Source of the DNA: Gammaproteobacteria bacterium
Lineage (GTDB): Bacteria > Pseudomonadota > Gammaproteobacteria > Arenicellales > Poriferihabitantaceae
DNA length: 46,091 nucleotides
Assembly: GCA_026709505.1 (NCBI GenBank)
Contig: JAPOSW010000087.1
Span: 1 to 46,091, forward strand
Reading direction: 5' to 3'
Position numbers and translations under genes: made by a program. Position 1 is the first letter of the stretch. Each line of letters opens with the position of its first letter. This document shows positions 1 to 8,869 of this stretch, piece after piece. The notes under the pieces were generated by a model, which made no database searches, was not told where the DNA came from, and was given only the letters and a program-made list of their open reading frames with translations.

Positions 1-230
1 GTGACCTCTGGTACTGTAACTGTGACGCTGGATGTGGACAGGGCAGTGATGGGCATATTTGCCGCATCAACCTCAGCCACGCCCACACAAGCTGTCTGCC
101 CTTCTCTTCCGTTGCTGGTTACTGTCGTTTGAGACCATGCCGGAAGTGCCGTCACTGCAAGCAGCAGGAGGGCTGCAAGCTGGGCTGTTAATTTACGAGG
201 GGGGGGGGTGAATCTAGTAAATCGTTTCAT
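1..230 (-). CDS. Secreted cysteine-containing family protein, 5' end only (runs off the window)
   Basis: The start codon is the reverse complement of cat at 228-230 and the frame stays open to base 1, giving about 76 residues. The product starts MKRFTRFTPPPRKLTAQ and continues into a hydrophobic stretch rich in A and L that ends in ALPAWSQ, a typical Sec signal peptide with a cleavage site near residues 32-34. The first 16 residues and the underlying DNA closely match the intact paralogue at 33771-34451, including a run of ten C residues on the coding strand. Past the signal peptide the two proteins diverge quickly but share a Cys soon after it (QTACVG here, QAACNG there). The function of the family is unknown. 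The rest of the gene lies left of the window. Confidence 0.7.
   Translation of the reverse strand, partial: MKRFTRFTPPPRKLTAQLAALLLLAVTALPAWSQTTVTSNGREGQTACVGVAEVDAANMPITALSTSSVTVTVPEV
199..208 (-). repeat. C10 homopolymer in signal-peptide coding region (candidate phase-variation tract)
   Basis: Ten consecutive G on the plus strand read as C10 on the coding strand and encode the TPPP of MKRFTRFTPPPR. Gain or loss of one base would shift the frame within the first dozen codons. The same ten-base tract at the same codons occurs in the paralogue at 34420-34429. Both copies are in the frame that allows translation. Confidence 0.7.
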
Positions 231-267
231 TGCTCCATCCAAAATAAAGATTAGTAGATGTTCGGGC

Positions 268-297
268 ATTATACTGGAAAAACAGGCTGATTTTCAA
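268..297 (-). promoter_or_regulatory. Sigma70-like promoter upstream of the secreted protein
   Basis: On the minus strand TTGAAA (292-297) and a perfect TATAAT (268-273) are separated by 18 bp, and the -10 box lies about 38 bp upstream of the start codon. The same sequence block (AATCAGCCTGTTTT and AATGCCCG) is conserved upstream of the paralogue at 34451. There the -35-like TTGACA and the TACAAT are 30 bp apart, so that copy may have lost the canonical spacing. Confidence 0.5.
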
Positions 298-696
298 GTT
301 GACCCACTACCCAAATTTTACATGGAGCAGATGATTTCCTTTTGCGTGATGAATAACTCCAAGTACCCTGTTTCATCCACGCACCTCAACCCATAGCTGA
401 CCGTGATGACCGTCACTCTCTACCACCTGCTGTCATCCTACTCGGCAACGGACGCAAGAAATCGAAAGCACGTACCCTGTTCCGGGACTTCATCAAGGCA
501 ATCGCCGATGTTGTCATCTAGGAAAAGTCCACCAACCAGCGGTTCGGATGCAGGACCAACAACCCCTTCCTCCTTCATGCCGGCCATCAGGCTACCGATA
601 TCCCCATCTTCTGGCTCCGCAACCGCTGCTTCCAGCTGCCCGCCGAACCTATTCCAGTCTGGGTAATTCGAGCATTCCGCAGCAATTGCCGAGGTT
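298..696. other. About 400 bp without a recognisable gene
   Basis: Several short open frames overlap on both strands. One is a minus-strand frame of more than 70 codons ending near 452 with no convincing start; another is a plus-strand frame ending near 522. Neither resembles a family I recognise. It may be degenerate DNA between the secreted-protein gene and the HupE/UreJ-like gene. Confidence 0.3.
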
Positions 697-1959
697 TCAA
701 TTGGATGACAGAATGCCGAATAAAAGAATGAATCTTTCTACAGTCCAGTATGATGCTATACCGATGCAGGGAAGTGCAATGATCCAGTACAAGGGGGCGA
801 GGGCGCGACGATTTATTCGGGCAATCAGCCACAACAGGAACCAGACACCGGCAACAATCATGACTTGTCCTATCTCTACTCCGACATTGAAAGCGATCAG
901 GGACTTCCAGAGATGGGCCCCGCCAGGTACCAGCAATTCATTCAGCACGAATGAAAAACCAAGTCCATGGATCAGTCCGATGCCGGAAGTTACTGCATAG
1001 GAAGCGAATGAATCCGATAACTTGCGTATAGAGAGAAGGATTAAGCTGGCTGCGTAGATTATCGTCAATGCAATGGCAGTCTCTACTGCAGGCACAAACC
1101 ACGCTCCACTCGGAACATATCCGAAAAAACCAAGGATCAGGGTAACCGTATGGCCCAGGGTAAAACCGGTTATTCGCCACAAGAGCCCCATGAACCCTGT
1201 AGCACCAATAGTCAGGCACAAAATGAACAGAACATGGTCGAGCCCTTCAAGGATATGGATTATTCCCTGTCCGATAAAAGTGGAAACAGCCGCCCATTCC
1301 GAATTTCTGATTTCAACGGGCTCATTTAAAAGACCGGTTAGTCTGTGGACTCGGACATTACCCGGAAAATGATCAAGTATCAGGTTCGCTGTTTTTTCCT
1401 GACCCTCTAATCCTGGATTGAACAGACTGTGAAATGAGTATGTGTTGACCGGATTCTGATGTCGATAACGAAGCAGCAGATCGGTAACTGTGGCTCCAAC
1501 GTATATTTCCGGGTATTCATACGGAAATACCTCTCCTTCGAAAGCACGACTCGCTTCTTCCAGTGTTGAAAATGGGGGTTGCTCGAAACCGGGATGCAAT
1601 CCGACATCAATAATTTCCGCGTTTAGCTTCTCCCCATCGACAGAAAAAAACTGACCGCTTGCGGCGATTGCGGCAAAATCGAAAGGGGAATATCGAATGG
1701 ATTCCAAATCGAGGTAGTGCATCAGCGTACCCGACTCCATTCGGTTATAGGTGAAAGGCGGAGGTTCTAGAATTCCGAATTCATCCTCCAGCACAAGTCC
1801 GGCAAGAAACAAGGGGGTTGGCAGTCGCAGGTATACGTCAAGTCCCTGGCTGGTATGAACAACGTGAATCGTGCGAATGTTCAGGTCCAGATTGAAATGC
1901 GCCGAGGCAGATGGTGAAGCAAGAAGGGCGAGAAAACCCAGAAGCAACCGGATGAACAT
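697..1959 (-). CDS. HupE/UreJ-family membrane protein
   Basis: The protein is 420 aa if read from the ATG at 1959, which places a clean signal peptide (MFIRLLLGFLALLASPSASA) at the N-terminus; an in-frame start 14 codons upstream is less likely. Residues up to about 210 form a soluble, presumably periplasmic domain. The C-terminal half is a six-to-seven-helix membrane domain with the HupE/UreJ hallmarks: a His in HILEGLDHVLFIL, FTLGHTVTL, a VETAIALT helix, GLIHGLGF and FNVGVEIGQ. The HupE/UreJ superfamily is linked to nickel or other metal handling, but this two-domain subtype (HupE_UreJ_2-like) occurs widely without hydrogenase or urease genes, and none are seen here. Substrate unknown. It is monocistronic. 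Confidence 0.75.
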   Translation of the reverse strand: MFIRLLLGFLALLASPSASAHFNLDLNIRTIHVVHTSQGLDVYLRLPTPLFLAGLVLEDEFGILEPPPFTYNRMESGTLMHYLDLESIRYSPFDFAAIAASGQFFSVDGEKLNAEIIDVGLHPGFEQPPFSTLEEASRAFEGEVFPYEYPEIYVGATVTDLLLRYRHQNPVNTYSFHSLFNPGLEGQEKTANLILDHFPGNVRVHRLTGLLNEPVEIRNSEWAAVSTFIGQGIIHILEGLDHVLFILCLTIGATGFMGLLWRITGFTLGHTVTLILGFFGYVPSGAWFVPAVETAIALTIIYAASLILLSIRKLSDSFASYAVTSGIGLIHGLGFSFVLNELLVPGGAHLWKSLIAFNVGVEIGQVMIVAGVWFLLWLIARINRRALAPLYWIIALPCIGIASYWTVERFILLFGILSSN

Positions 1960-2118
1960 GGACCTGGATGCTATCCTGTGAGAGACTTCATAGCCACTCA
2001 TGCTTACTGCAGCGATGGATAGTGAGTATACTCCGCTACCAAACGCGAATTGGTGATTCCCAGAACAGAATCATGCAGTAAAGAAGCCGGGTAACCCCAT
2101 GCCCATTCCCTGCAATTG

Positions 2119-2146
2119 AAAAGTCGGGAAGTCTTTCCCGACTTTT
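2119..2146 (-). terminator. Intrinsic terminator, possibly bidirectional
   Basis: A perfect 12-bp stem, AAAAGTCGGGAA / TTCCCGACTTTT, closes on a 4-nt loop, with A and T runs at its two feet so that it could act in either direction. It lies 27 bp past the stop codon of the MBL gene transcribed leftwards from 3114. Confidence 0.8.
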
Positions 2147-2172
2147 CTGGTGGCACGGCCCTTTTCGGCTAT

Positions 2173-3114
2173 CTAGCCAGAATCACCGGCGGCACTAACC
2201 ATATTATGTGAACCAAAGTACATCACATGGCCTTTCATGTCGGCGATACTGGCGGCACTCAGTTGTACGGTTGGTTCATCCAGTATCGTGTTGGGGTGTC
2301 TCTCTGTCCATTCAAGAGCCGGCATTAGCGTTGAAGTTACAAAAGTTGTCTCGGGCACCAGATAATGGTGCGGTATAGCCACTTTTGCGCCGGTCATTGC
2401 GACAACGCTGTCTGCCTGCTGGTAGTCGAGGATATGTTCTGAACCGTCTACCGGCACAAATACAACGTCAACCTCTCCGATTTTTTCCATCACTTCGGTT
2501 GGCGGGTTGGCTCGATTGTCTCCCCACATAAGCAGGCGTAGACCCCCCGTCTCAATGAGGTAGAGATTATTATCCAGGTGCCTGAAGTTGGTAGGTGGAC
2601 AGGGGTCGTCTCGTCCTTCAAATTGCTTGACAGCATCAGTCCAGGGTATGATTCCTGGTGCGACACAGACATGCTTGTCAGCAATTCCGGTGATTTTTAC
2701 GTCGCCGAGTTCAAATGTGCCGCCCATGCGGTCCAGCAGCATATTGGCATCCAGCCTGTCAAGGGCATCATGGTCAAAATGGGCATGGGTGGAAAGGCCA
2801 ATATCCACCTCGGTCATTGGGAATTCCATGCGATACCATAGGCCCCATGCTCCGGAAGGGTCGTTTCGCCAAGGGTCCACAATCATGGTTACTCCCTTGG
2901 GCGAGGTTATCTTGAACGATGAGTTGCTGTAGTAGGCGATTTCAACCATTCCGGTAGAATCCCGAACCCCGCCTTCGTTCTGTATTTCGACGATTCGGTT
3001 GTGATTATTGCTGGACATCCATGCGTTCATTTGGCTGATTGCCTGATCACTGACGGTTGCGATTCCTCCGATGGCGATCGCCGCAGCGACCGCAAGCAGT
3101 TTTATTCTCTTCAT
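2173..3114 (-). CDS. Exported MBL-fold metallo-hydrolase, UlaG-like
   Basis: The likely start is the ATG at 3114, which gives MKRIKLLAVAAAIAIGGIAT, a signal peptide or N-terminal anchor, and a 313-aa protein. An upstream in-frame start would add about 49 unlikely residues. The MBL metal-binding motif THAHFDHD is at about residues 109-116 (H110, H112, D114, H115). Further conserved points are MIVDPWR near residues 77-83, KITGIADKHVC, a GDN motif (MWGDNRANPP) and IPHHYLVP. The overall pattern resembles the UlaG/YycJ-type lactonase or hydrolase branch of the fold. Substrate unknown. A strong hairpin follows the stop codon, so it is probably transcribed alone. Confidence 0.7.
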   Translation of the reverse strand: MKRIKLLAVAAAIAIGGIATVSDQAISQMNAWMSSNNHNRIVEIQNEGGVRDSTGMVEIAYYSNSSFKITSPKGVTMIVDPWRNDPSGAWGLWYRMEFPMTEVDIGLSTHAHFDHDALDRLDANMLLDRMGGTFELGDVKITGIADKHVCVAPGIIPWTDAVKQFEGRDDPCPPTNFRHLDNNLYLIETGGLRLLMWGDNRANPPTEVMEKIGEVDVVFVPVDGSEHILDYQQADSVVAMTGAKVAIPHHYLVPETTFVTSTLMPALEWTERHPNTILDEPTVQLSAASIADMKGHVMYFGSHNMVSAAGDSG

Positions 3115-3212
3115 GATGACGTGGCTCCAAGTGCGCGGATATGCTAGAACTGTTCCCAAAAGGCTCAAGGCCGTTGAAATCTTCGAGTCATTACTCGTCA
3201 AATTTTCAACGT

Positions 3213-3234
3213 ATTGGATTATATTATATCCAAT
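3213..3234. promoter_or_regulatory. AT-rich near-palindrome upstream of the MBL gene
   Basis: ATTGGAT and ATCCAAT (7 bp) flank an 8-bp AT core, about 100 bp upstream of the MBL start at 3114. On the minus strand a TTGACA abuts it and TATAAT-like hexamers lie inside, so it could be a promoter with an overlapping operator. Nothing else was recognised in 3115-3524 between the divergent MBL and UMF1 genes. Confidence 0.3.
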
Positions 3235-3524
3235 GTCAACTGCATTTGGAAAAACCTTCACTCACTCGCTTATGCATCGTTTGACTTAAAATCCCGAAAA
3301 TAGTCGGGTAAGATAGTTCAGGCAGTAGAAGGTTCTTATCATGAAGGGCATGCAGATACCTTGCAAAACAATACTGATCGGGCAGGACAGATCCAATTGT
3401 CAGTGGACGGACGGCTTTGTTCCGGTGACTGCGGTACCTGTTATCAGCATCCGTAAATTCATGCTGGACTTGACCTCAGTGCTCTCAAGCCGGGATATCC
3501 AATCCCCCAGAGCATCGCAATAAA

Positions 3525-4838
3525 ATGGCTTCCTCCCTGTTTTTTGATCGCAAGGTTCTCTCATGGGCCCTCTATGATTGGGCAAATTCGGCTTTTGCGA
3601 CAACCGTGGTGGCTGGTTTTTTTCCAGTCCTCTATAGCCACATGACTCGTGACCTGACGACTCAGGATGCCCAGATCTGGCTCAATATCACGATTGCCGT
3701 GGCCAGCATCGTCGCTGGCATCAGTTCGCCCATTCTGGGTGCAATTGCGGATTCCGGCAATCGGCGCAAGACTTTCCTCGCCGGATTCACCTTGCTGGGC
3801 ATCATAATGTGCCTGGGTCTCGGCTGGGCTGCATCCGGCCTGTGGTGGATGGCGCTGATCCTGTATGGAATCGGACTGATTGGATTCAATGGGGCGATTA
3901 CCTTTTACAACTCCCTTCTGGTCTTGATATCGTCTATTGATCAAGTCGATGTAGTCTCCGGTTACGGGTATGCGCTCGGGTATATTGGCGGCGGCCTTTT
4001 GTTTCTGATCAATGTATTGATGGTCACCAATCCGGGCTGGTTTGGATTTGAAACAACCTCGTTTGCTCTCGCCGTATCATTTGCGTCCGTCGGGATTTGG
4101 TGGCTGGTTTTTAGCCTGCCTCTTTTTCTGTTCGTCAAGGAGCCTCATACCGAGCGAAACCTTGGCATTGGTTCAACAGTCGGCGAGGGCTGGCATCGGT
4201 TCAAGTCAACGCTCCGGGAAATCCGCATGCTCCGCGCGGCATCTTTCTTTCTCATCGGTTATTGGCTGTATATCGACGGTGTCGCAACCATCTTCAAGAT
4301 GGCGGTCTTTTTCGCAGACCGTATTCTGGGGCTGCCTTCGGATAGTCTGATCAAGGCACTGCTGCTAACCCAATTCGTGTCGTTTCCAGCCGCGCTGTTC
4401 TTCGGGTGGCTCGGTAAGAAGACAGGTCCAAAGCTTGGAATCTATGCCTGCATTGCCGTGTATGCGACAGCCATCGCTTACGCATGGCAATGGCTGCGTT
4501 CTGCGCAGGATTTCTATTTTCTGGCAGTGAGTATCGGCCTGGTTCAGGGAGGAATTCAGGGTCTCAGCCGATCACTCTTCGCAAGGCTGATCCCGAAATC
4601 CAAAACTGCGGAGTTTTTCGGGTTTTTCAATCTTGTTGGCAGGTTCTCGAGTATTTTGGGTCCGCTGATGATGATTATGGTTCCAATTCTGATCGCTGGG
4701 GCTGATGAGCGAGACAGCATTCTCGTGTTGCTGATACTGTTCGCCGGTGGTGCATTCTTCCTATCAAGGGTGGACATCAATTCGGGTATTGATCAGGCCA
4801 GGCGTCTGGATGACTCCATTGACCTGCCAAAATCCTGA
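3525..4838 (+). CDS. MFS transporter, UMF1 (Atg22-like) family
   Basis: The protein is 437 aa and very hydrophobic, with about twelve predicted membrane helices. The N-terminal WALYDWANSAFATTVVAGFFP is the UMF1/Atg22 family signature, followed by an MFS loop in GAIADSGNRRKTFL. A central cytoplasmic loop (KEPHTERNLGIG) and a second-half loop FGWLGKKTGPK fit the two six-helix halves. Family members are inner-membrane transporters, often of unknown substrate; eukaryotic Atg22 exports amino acids from the vacuole. The gene stands alone, divergent from the MBL gene. Family call secure, substrate unknown. Confidence 0.85.
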   Translation: MASSLFFDRKVLSWALYDWANSAFATTVVAGFFPVLYSHMTRDLTTQDAQIWLNITIAVASIVAGISSPILGAIADSGNRRKTFLAGFTLLGIIMCLGLGWAASGLWWMALILYGIGLIGFNGAITFYNSLLVLISSIDQVDVVSGYGYALGYIGGGLLFLINVLMVTNPGWFGFETTSFALAVSFASVGIWWLVFSLPLFLFVKEPHTERNLGIGSTVGEGWHRFKSTLREIRMLRAASFFLIGYWLYIDGVATIFKMAVFFADRILGLPSDSLIKALLLTQFVSFPAALFFGWLGKKTGPKLGIYACIAVYATAIAYAWQWLRSAQDFYFLAVSIGLVQGGIQGLSRSLFARLIPKSKTAEFFGFFNLVGRFSSILGPLMMIMVPILIAGADERDSILVLLILFAGGAFFLSRVDINSGIDQARRLDDSIDLPKS

Positions 4839-4998
4839 AAATAACAAGGAATCAGATCCTCGTTTTCGCTCACTTCAACCCGGTAATCCATTACACTCAC
4901 GGCAGGCGATTATTTAACTTCAGCGAACATCCGGTGGATCCTGACAAGGTTTCCTTGACATCATTGGATCAAGTTGCACAGGCGAATTTTCTTCACCC

Positions 4999-5739
4999 TT
5001 GGATATCTACCACAAACAACTCAACTGCTCCAGGGAATCCATTGACCTGGATTTCTGGAAAAACCCCCAGGGTGCATCGGTTCCTGATGATGAACTGAGC
5101 TTTCTGTTGATTCCGGATGCGGTGGAGTCTGCTGCTTGTCTGGATCTTGCCAGGCAAGTGCACCGCTGGCAGTCTGAACAGGAGAATGGTGCAAAGCGAA
5201 TCACCCGGGCATTGATGGTCACCATGGGCGGCTTGTTGCCGAGCGTGCTCCTTTATGATCATCTGGTGGAGGGGCGTCTGGATGGTATGCCCAAGATCCA
5301 GTTTGGAACGCTTGGTGTCTCCTTGTACAAGGGACCCGGTCAGCGCTACGAGAACCCAAGGGTTCAGCACGGCATCTCGATCCCGGTAAGTGGCCAGACA
5401 GTCTTGCTGCTGGATGACATGGGTGATGGAGGGGGGACGTTGCAGTTCCTGAATCAATACGTGCGCGACAGTGGTGCTCGAAGAGTATTGACTCTGGTTA
5501 TGTACATGAAGCCAAAGGCGAAGACGGTCTGTGATGCAGACTTCTCGTTCGGCGAAACACCACAGGATACGTGGATCATCACGCCACGCGAGAGAATTGA
5601 AACCCTAGTTAAACGGGTGCCAGTCTGGAAGCAGCGAGGTGCTTCCATTGAGGAATGCCGTCGTCGATTGATTGACCTGATTGGCTATACAAAATCAGAA
5701 GTGGACTATTATCTTGGACAAGCCTATAGTCGATCGTGA
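4999..5739 (+). CDS. Phosphoribosyltransferase-family protein
   Basis: About 246 aa if read from a TTG at 4999; no ATG lies nearby and no good Shine-Dalgarno was found, so the start is uncertain. The PRPP-binding loop VLLLDDMGDGGGTL is at about residues 135-148. It is a variant of the usual hydrophobic-DD-x-x-x-TGxT loop, with G in place of the usual T. TMGGLLPSVLLYDHL near residues 75-90 fits the 'hood' and first loop of xanthine/hypoxanthine-type enzymes. It is longer than Gpt/Hpt (about 150-180 aa), with a C-terminal extension (ECRRRLIDLIGYTKSEVDYYL). A salvage enzyme or a PRT-fold regulator are both possible. It converges with the GNAT gene. Confidence 0.6.
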   Translation: MDIYHKQLNCSRESIDLDFWKNPQGASVPDDELSFLLIPDAVESAACLDLARQVHRWQSEQENGAKRITRALMVTMGGLLPSVLLYDHLVEGRLDGMPKIQFGTLGVSLYKGPGQRYENPRVQHGISIPVSGQTVLLLDDMGDGGGTLQFLNQYVRDSGARRVLTLVMYMKPKAKTVCDADFSFGETPQDTWIITPRERIETLVKRVPVWKQRGASIEECRRRLIDLIGYTKSEVDYYLGQAYSRS

Positions 5740-5753
5740 GAGGTTGCCAGGGT

Positions 5754-6242
5754 TCAGATAAGCAGTTTCTGCAGGGTCACAATTTTTCCCGGTTTAGGAC
5801 TTCGCGTCCCGATCTCCACAAACCCCCTCATTTTGTGAAACCACAGTGAAGCTTCATTTCTCGGTTTCACGTTTATCTCCGCAACAACCGATAATAATGA
5901 CTGCTCACGCGCCCAGGCCACTGCCTGGTCATAAAACTGCTTGCCGATGCCCAGGCCCCGGCAGGTAGAGTGGACCGCGATGCGGTCAATGTACAGGAAC
6001 TGCTTTTCGTGTTCGTCGAACCACTGGTAGTTGGTACTGTCATAGTCGGCACCGCTTTCGAAACCAAGCAGGAAACCACCGATGCCTTGCGGTGTCTGGC
6101 AAACCAGAAGCAGGCTGGACAGCTCCCTCAGCAGGCGAAGTCGCTCCTCGTTCAGGGGGCTTAGCATGTTGACCGATTCCTGATTTATTTCAAGAATCTC
6201 CTGAGTGTCGGCATTTGCGAAATGGCGGATCAACGTTTTCAT
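5754..6242 (-). CDS. GNAT-family N-acetyltransferase
   Basis: The 162-aa protein starts MKTLIRHFANADTQEILEIN. It shows the GNAT acetyl-CoA motif A region LYIDRIAVHSTCRGLGIGKQFYDQAV (R-G-L-G-I-G at about residues 98-103), followed by EINVKPRNEASLWFHKMRGFVE, the motif B region with the usual N-x-x-S-x-x-F-x-x-x-G-F. Acceptor substrate unknown. It lies 31 bp downstream of, and on the same strand as, the MnmC start region's opposite end, so the two genes read leftwards in series (mnmC starts at 8211 and ends at 6274). Confidence 0.8.
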   Translation of the reverse strand: MKTLIRHFANADTQEILEINQESVNMLSPLNEERLRLLRELSSLLLVCQTPQGIGGFLLGFESGADYDSTNYQWFDEHEKQFLYIDRIAVHSTCRGLGIGKQFYDQAVAWAREQSLLSVVAEINVKPRNEASLWFHKMRGFVEIGTRSPKPGKIVTLQKLLI

Positions 6243-6273
6243 GCTTTAGTATGGCTGATTGGGTGAATCGTGA

Positions 6274-8211
6274 TTATAGTTTCTTGCGTTTCAGGCTTCG
6301 AACTAGACTTCGTGCAGGATGGATGGCACGAACCAGCGAGGCCTGAAGTGGCAGCGGTTCATTTGCAATCCATGATGCAAGCAGTTCGCCACCCAGTGCG
6401 GCCCCTGTCATGCCGTGCGAACCCCAGGCTCCCGATAGATACAATCCCGGATGATAGGCGAGTGCAATGTCTGATGACGGGTAGCTCCGTTTTTGCATGG
6501 ATCGGAATTGATGGGAAAAACTTTCCTGCTTCGGAACTGCGCCAACCGTGGGAAGTCGGTTTTCACTGACCATGCGCACTCCATTATGTGCACTTTCGAT
6601 GCTGTGATCGAGCTTGTGGTTCGGCTTGACAAGGCGAGGCAGGGCTGTTTCAAGATCATGGAGATTTTGCTTGTCTGCTTCATGGGCTGGACTGACTGAA
6701 ATCGTGCCACTTGCAAAAGTGGAGCCAATCAAATGACGGCCGTCAGAGGCCGGCAGCAGATAGCCCCCATAGCGAAGGATGCACTTTGGGGACTGCAGCA
6801 GCAGTTTGGCGTCAATAAAGGTGCTTTGGCCCGAGACCCGTGTGAAGGGCATCCAGTTGACTTCAGGCCATGCCATGGCATGGCCTGCTGCGAGAATCAC
6901 GACACCGGCATCCGAAAGGATTTGCCGATTTGGGTCGACTATGCTCACACCCTCTTTGCCAGGCAGGAAGTCGAAAGCCTGTTTCCCCAGCCGAAGTTCG
7001 ATATTTTCATGAGCGAGCAAATGCTTGATCCACTTGCCCGGAATTACGGATCCTGCTTTTGGATAAAGCAGCCCTGCAAAGGGATATTCAACACCGCTTG
7101 CCGATTCTGCTTGATCTCGGGTGGTCGGTTGTACCAGCCACCCGGGAAGAGATCGGGCAGATATTTTTTCCTGGCGCAATCTTTGGGCTTCATCCATAGC
7201 GAACGCAAGGAGGCCACATGAGTCGTGGAATATTTTCTCAGGATCCGATTCATTGAGATGATTCAACAGAAACATGAAGCTTTGCAGGGAAAGCTGCTCT
7301 TCAAGCGAGGGTTTGGCAGTCAAGTATGGAGAATAAACCGCAGCTGGACTGCCGCTTGCCTGCATTGCTACGTGTGATTCCTGTTCCAGAACGGTAACTT
7401 GCCATCCGCGCCTTGCCAGATGGTAGGCACTTTGGGCACCTGCAATACCCGCCCCAACCACAGTTGCTGTTTTTGATGGAGGGTCGGTTCGCTCCGGAAA
7501 ATACCATGGCTCCTGGACTCGAATATTCGGTCGCGATTCCATAACCCCGGTCAGCATTTCCCGCTTTTTGCCAAACCCCGGAACTTTGCGGATGTGAAAC
7601 CCGTTATTGAGTAATGATTGTCGGACCAGAGAGGCCACGGTGAATGTTGCAATCGTTGTACCGGTGCTGCTCAGCCTGGCGATTTCGCGAAATACCGGCC
7701 TGCTCCACATATCGGGATTCCTGGTCGGTGAGAACCCATCCAGATACCAGCAGTCGACTTTTGCGATCAGTTCACCTAATACATGACGGGCCTCGCCATG
7801 GCACAAGGTCAGGGTTACGCGGCCGGCATCCAGAACAAAGCGGTAAAAGCCTGTAAGGGTGCTCAGCCACTGCTGGCAGAGCTGCCTGGAGAGTGGTTCC
7901 AGTTCGGGAAAGAGCGCATGGCAGAGTCTGAGTGTCCTGACGTCAAGGGGGTGTTTTTCCAGCGAGATGTAATGCAGTCTCGAGTTGTCATCTGAATGGC
8001 GACGCCACAATTGCCATGTCGCAAGGAAGTTGAGCCCCGTCCCGAATCCGGTTTCAGCAACCGTAAAGACTGGCTTATCCATCCAACGAGCTGGCAGGTC
8101 ATTTCCCTTGAGGAACACATGCCTTGATTCTTCAAGTCCATTTTCCCGGGAGAAATAGATATCCCGGTAGATGCCTGAGTAGGGCGTATGATCAATTATT
8201 TCAAGAATCAC
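6274..8211 (-). CDS. mnmC: Bifunctional tRNA (mnm5s2U34) methyltransferase/oxidoreductase MnmC
   Basis: At 645 aa it has the usual two-domain length. The N-terminal domain (about residues 1-240, DUF752-type methyltransferase) carries the SAM motif AETGFGTGLNFLATWQLW at residues 52-69 and the DCWYLDGFSP motif. The C-terminal FAD domain opens with the dinucleotide-binding motif VVGAGIAGAQSAYHLARRGW at about 250-270 and ends with the LSGAWGSHGMTGAALGGELL FAD-closing motif. MnmC removes the carboxymethyl group from cmnm5(s2)U34 and then methylates it in tRNAs for Lys, Glu and others. It acts after MnmE/MnmG, which are not in this window. Confidence 0.95.
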   Translation of the reverse strand: MILEIIDHTPYSGIYRDIYFSRENGLEESRHVFLKGNDLPARWMDKPVFTVAETGFGTGLNFLATWQLWRRHSDDNSRLHYISLEKHPLDVRTLRLCHALFPELEPLSRQLCQQWLSTLTGFYRFVLDAGRVTLTLCHGEARHVLGELIAKVDCWYLDGFSPTRNPDMWSRPVFREIARLSSTGTTIATFTVASLVRQSLLNNGFHIRKVPGFGKKREMLTGVMESRPNIRVQEPWYFPERTDPPSKTATVVGAGIAGAQSAYHLARRGWQVTVLEQESHVAMQASGSPAAVYSPYLTAKPSLEEQLSLQSFMFLLNHLNESDPEKIFHDSCGLLAFAMDEAQRLRQEKISARSLPGWLVQPTTRDQAESASGVEYPFAGLLYPKAGSVIPGKWIKHLLAHENIELRLGKQAFDFLPGKEGVSIVDPNRQILSDAGVVILAAGHAMAWPEVNWMPFTRVSGQSTFIDAKLLLQSPKCILRYGGYLLPASDGRHLIGSTFASGTISVSPAHEADKQNLHDLETALPRLVKPNHKLDHSIESAHNGVRMVSENRLPTVGAVPKQESFSHQFRSMQKRSYPSSDIALAYHPGLYLSGAWGSHGMTGAALGGELLASWIANEPLPLQASLVRAIHPARSLVRSLKRKKL

Positions 8212-8464
8212 TCAGGAGGGCCGGCTATGTGTCAAATAGGGTGACTGCTTGCAGAAGTGGCGACCGGGTTTGCCGATAATGCATCATGCTTCGGTCTTAT
8301 CGATATCTTATTTTGCATGTCTGTTCGTATAGAATCGGCAGCACGGTTTCCGTTGCCTTGGGAACCGGGATGTTAGCCATTTCGTCAAGAATCAAGACCT
8401 TGCTCATCTGGCATCCTACAATAGCAGTTTACTTGAATCCCAATCACCATACTCTGAAAACAAT

Positions 8465-8788
8465 ATGCAAAGACACTTTAAACTTATCTCTGTAGAAGAT
8501 GCGAAGTCTCTGATGGCCAAAGAGGCAGTGCAGCTTGTGGATATCCGAGATCCGGATTCTCACACACAAAACCATGTTCGGGGATCAATACGGGTTGACA
8601 ACCAGAATCTCAAGGAATTTCTTGACCAAGCGGACCGCAAGGTTCCCTTAATCGTTTACTGTTATCATGGAAATGCGAGTCAGAGTGCCGCTGAATTCAT
8701 GGGGCAGCAGGGGTTTGAACAGGCTTACAGTCTCGACGGCGGATTCAAGCGCTGGCATGATTTATCCCAGATGGATAAATCAGGGTAG
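8465..8788 (+). CDS. glpE: GlpE-type single-domain rhodanese (thiosulfate sulfurtransferase)
   Basis: The 107-aa protein has the length and layout of GlpE: the N-terminal FKLISVEDAKSLM, VQLVDIRDPDSHTQNHVRGS, and the active-site loop YCYHGNASQSAAEF with the catalytic Cys in CYHGNAS, then the C-terminal GGFKRWH. It transfers sulfane sulfur from thiosulfate to cyanide or thioredoxin in vitro. It is a cytoplasmic single-gene unit upstream of the MscS gene. About 250 bp separate it from the divergent mnmC, and I recognised nothing there. Confidence 0.85.
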   Translation: MQRHFKLISVEDAKSLMAKEAVQLVDIRDPDSHTQNHVRGSIRVDNQNLKEFLDQADRKVPLIVYCYHGNASQSAAEFMGQQGFEQAYSLDGGFKRWHDLSQMDKSG

Positions 8789-8869
8789 GATATTACCCAA
8801 AACTCCCTGCACGATGCTCAAGCGTAAAATGGCTAAACTGCATTGACAATATCTCTGGCTGCATAACAC

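Noticed and set aside
298..696. Plus-strand frame ending near 522, considered as the C-terminal remnant of a HigB/RelE-type toxin
   Set aside because: Only VILLGNGRKK resembles the toxin family's C-terminal strand. No upstream part or antitoxin is present, and another frame on the minus strand is equally long.
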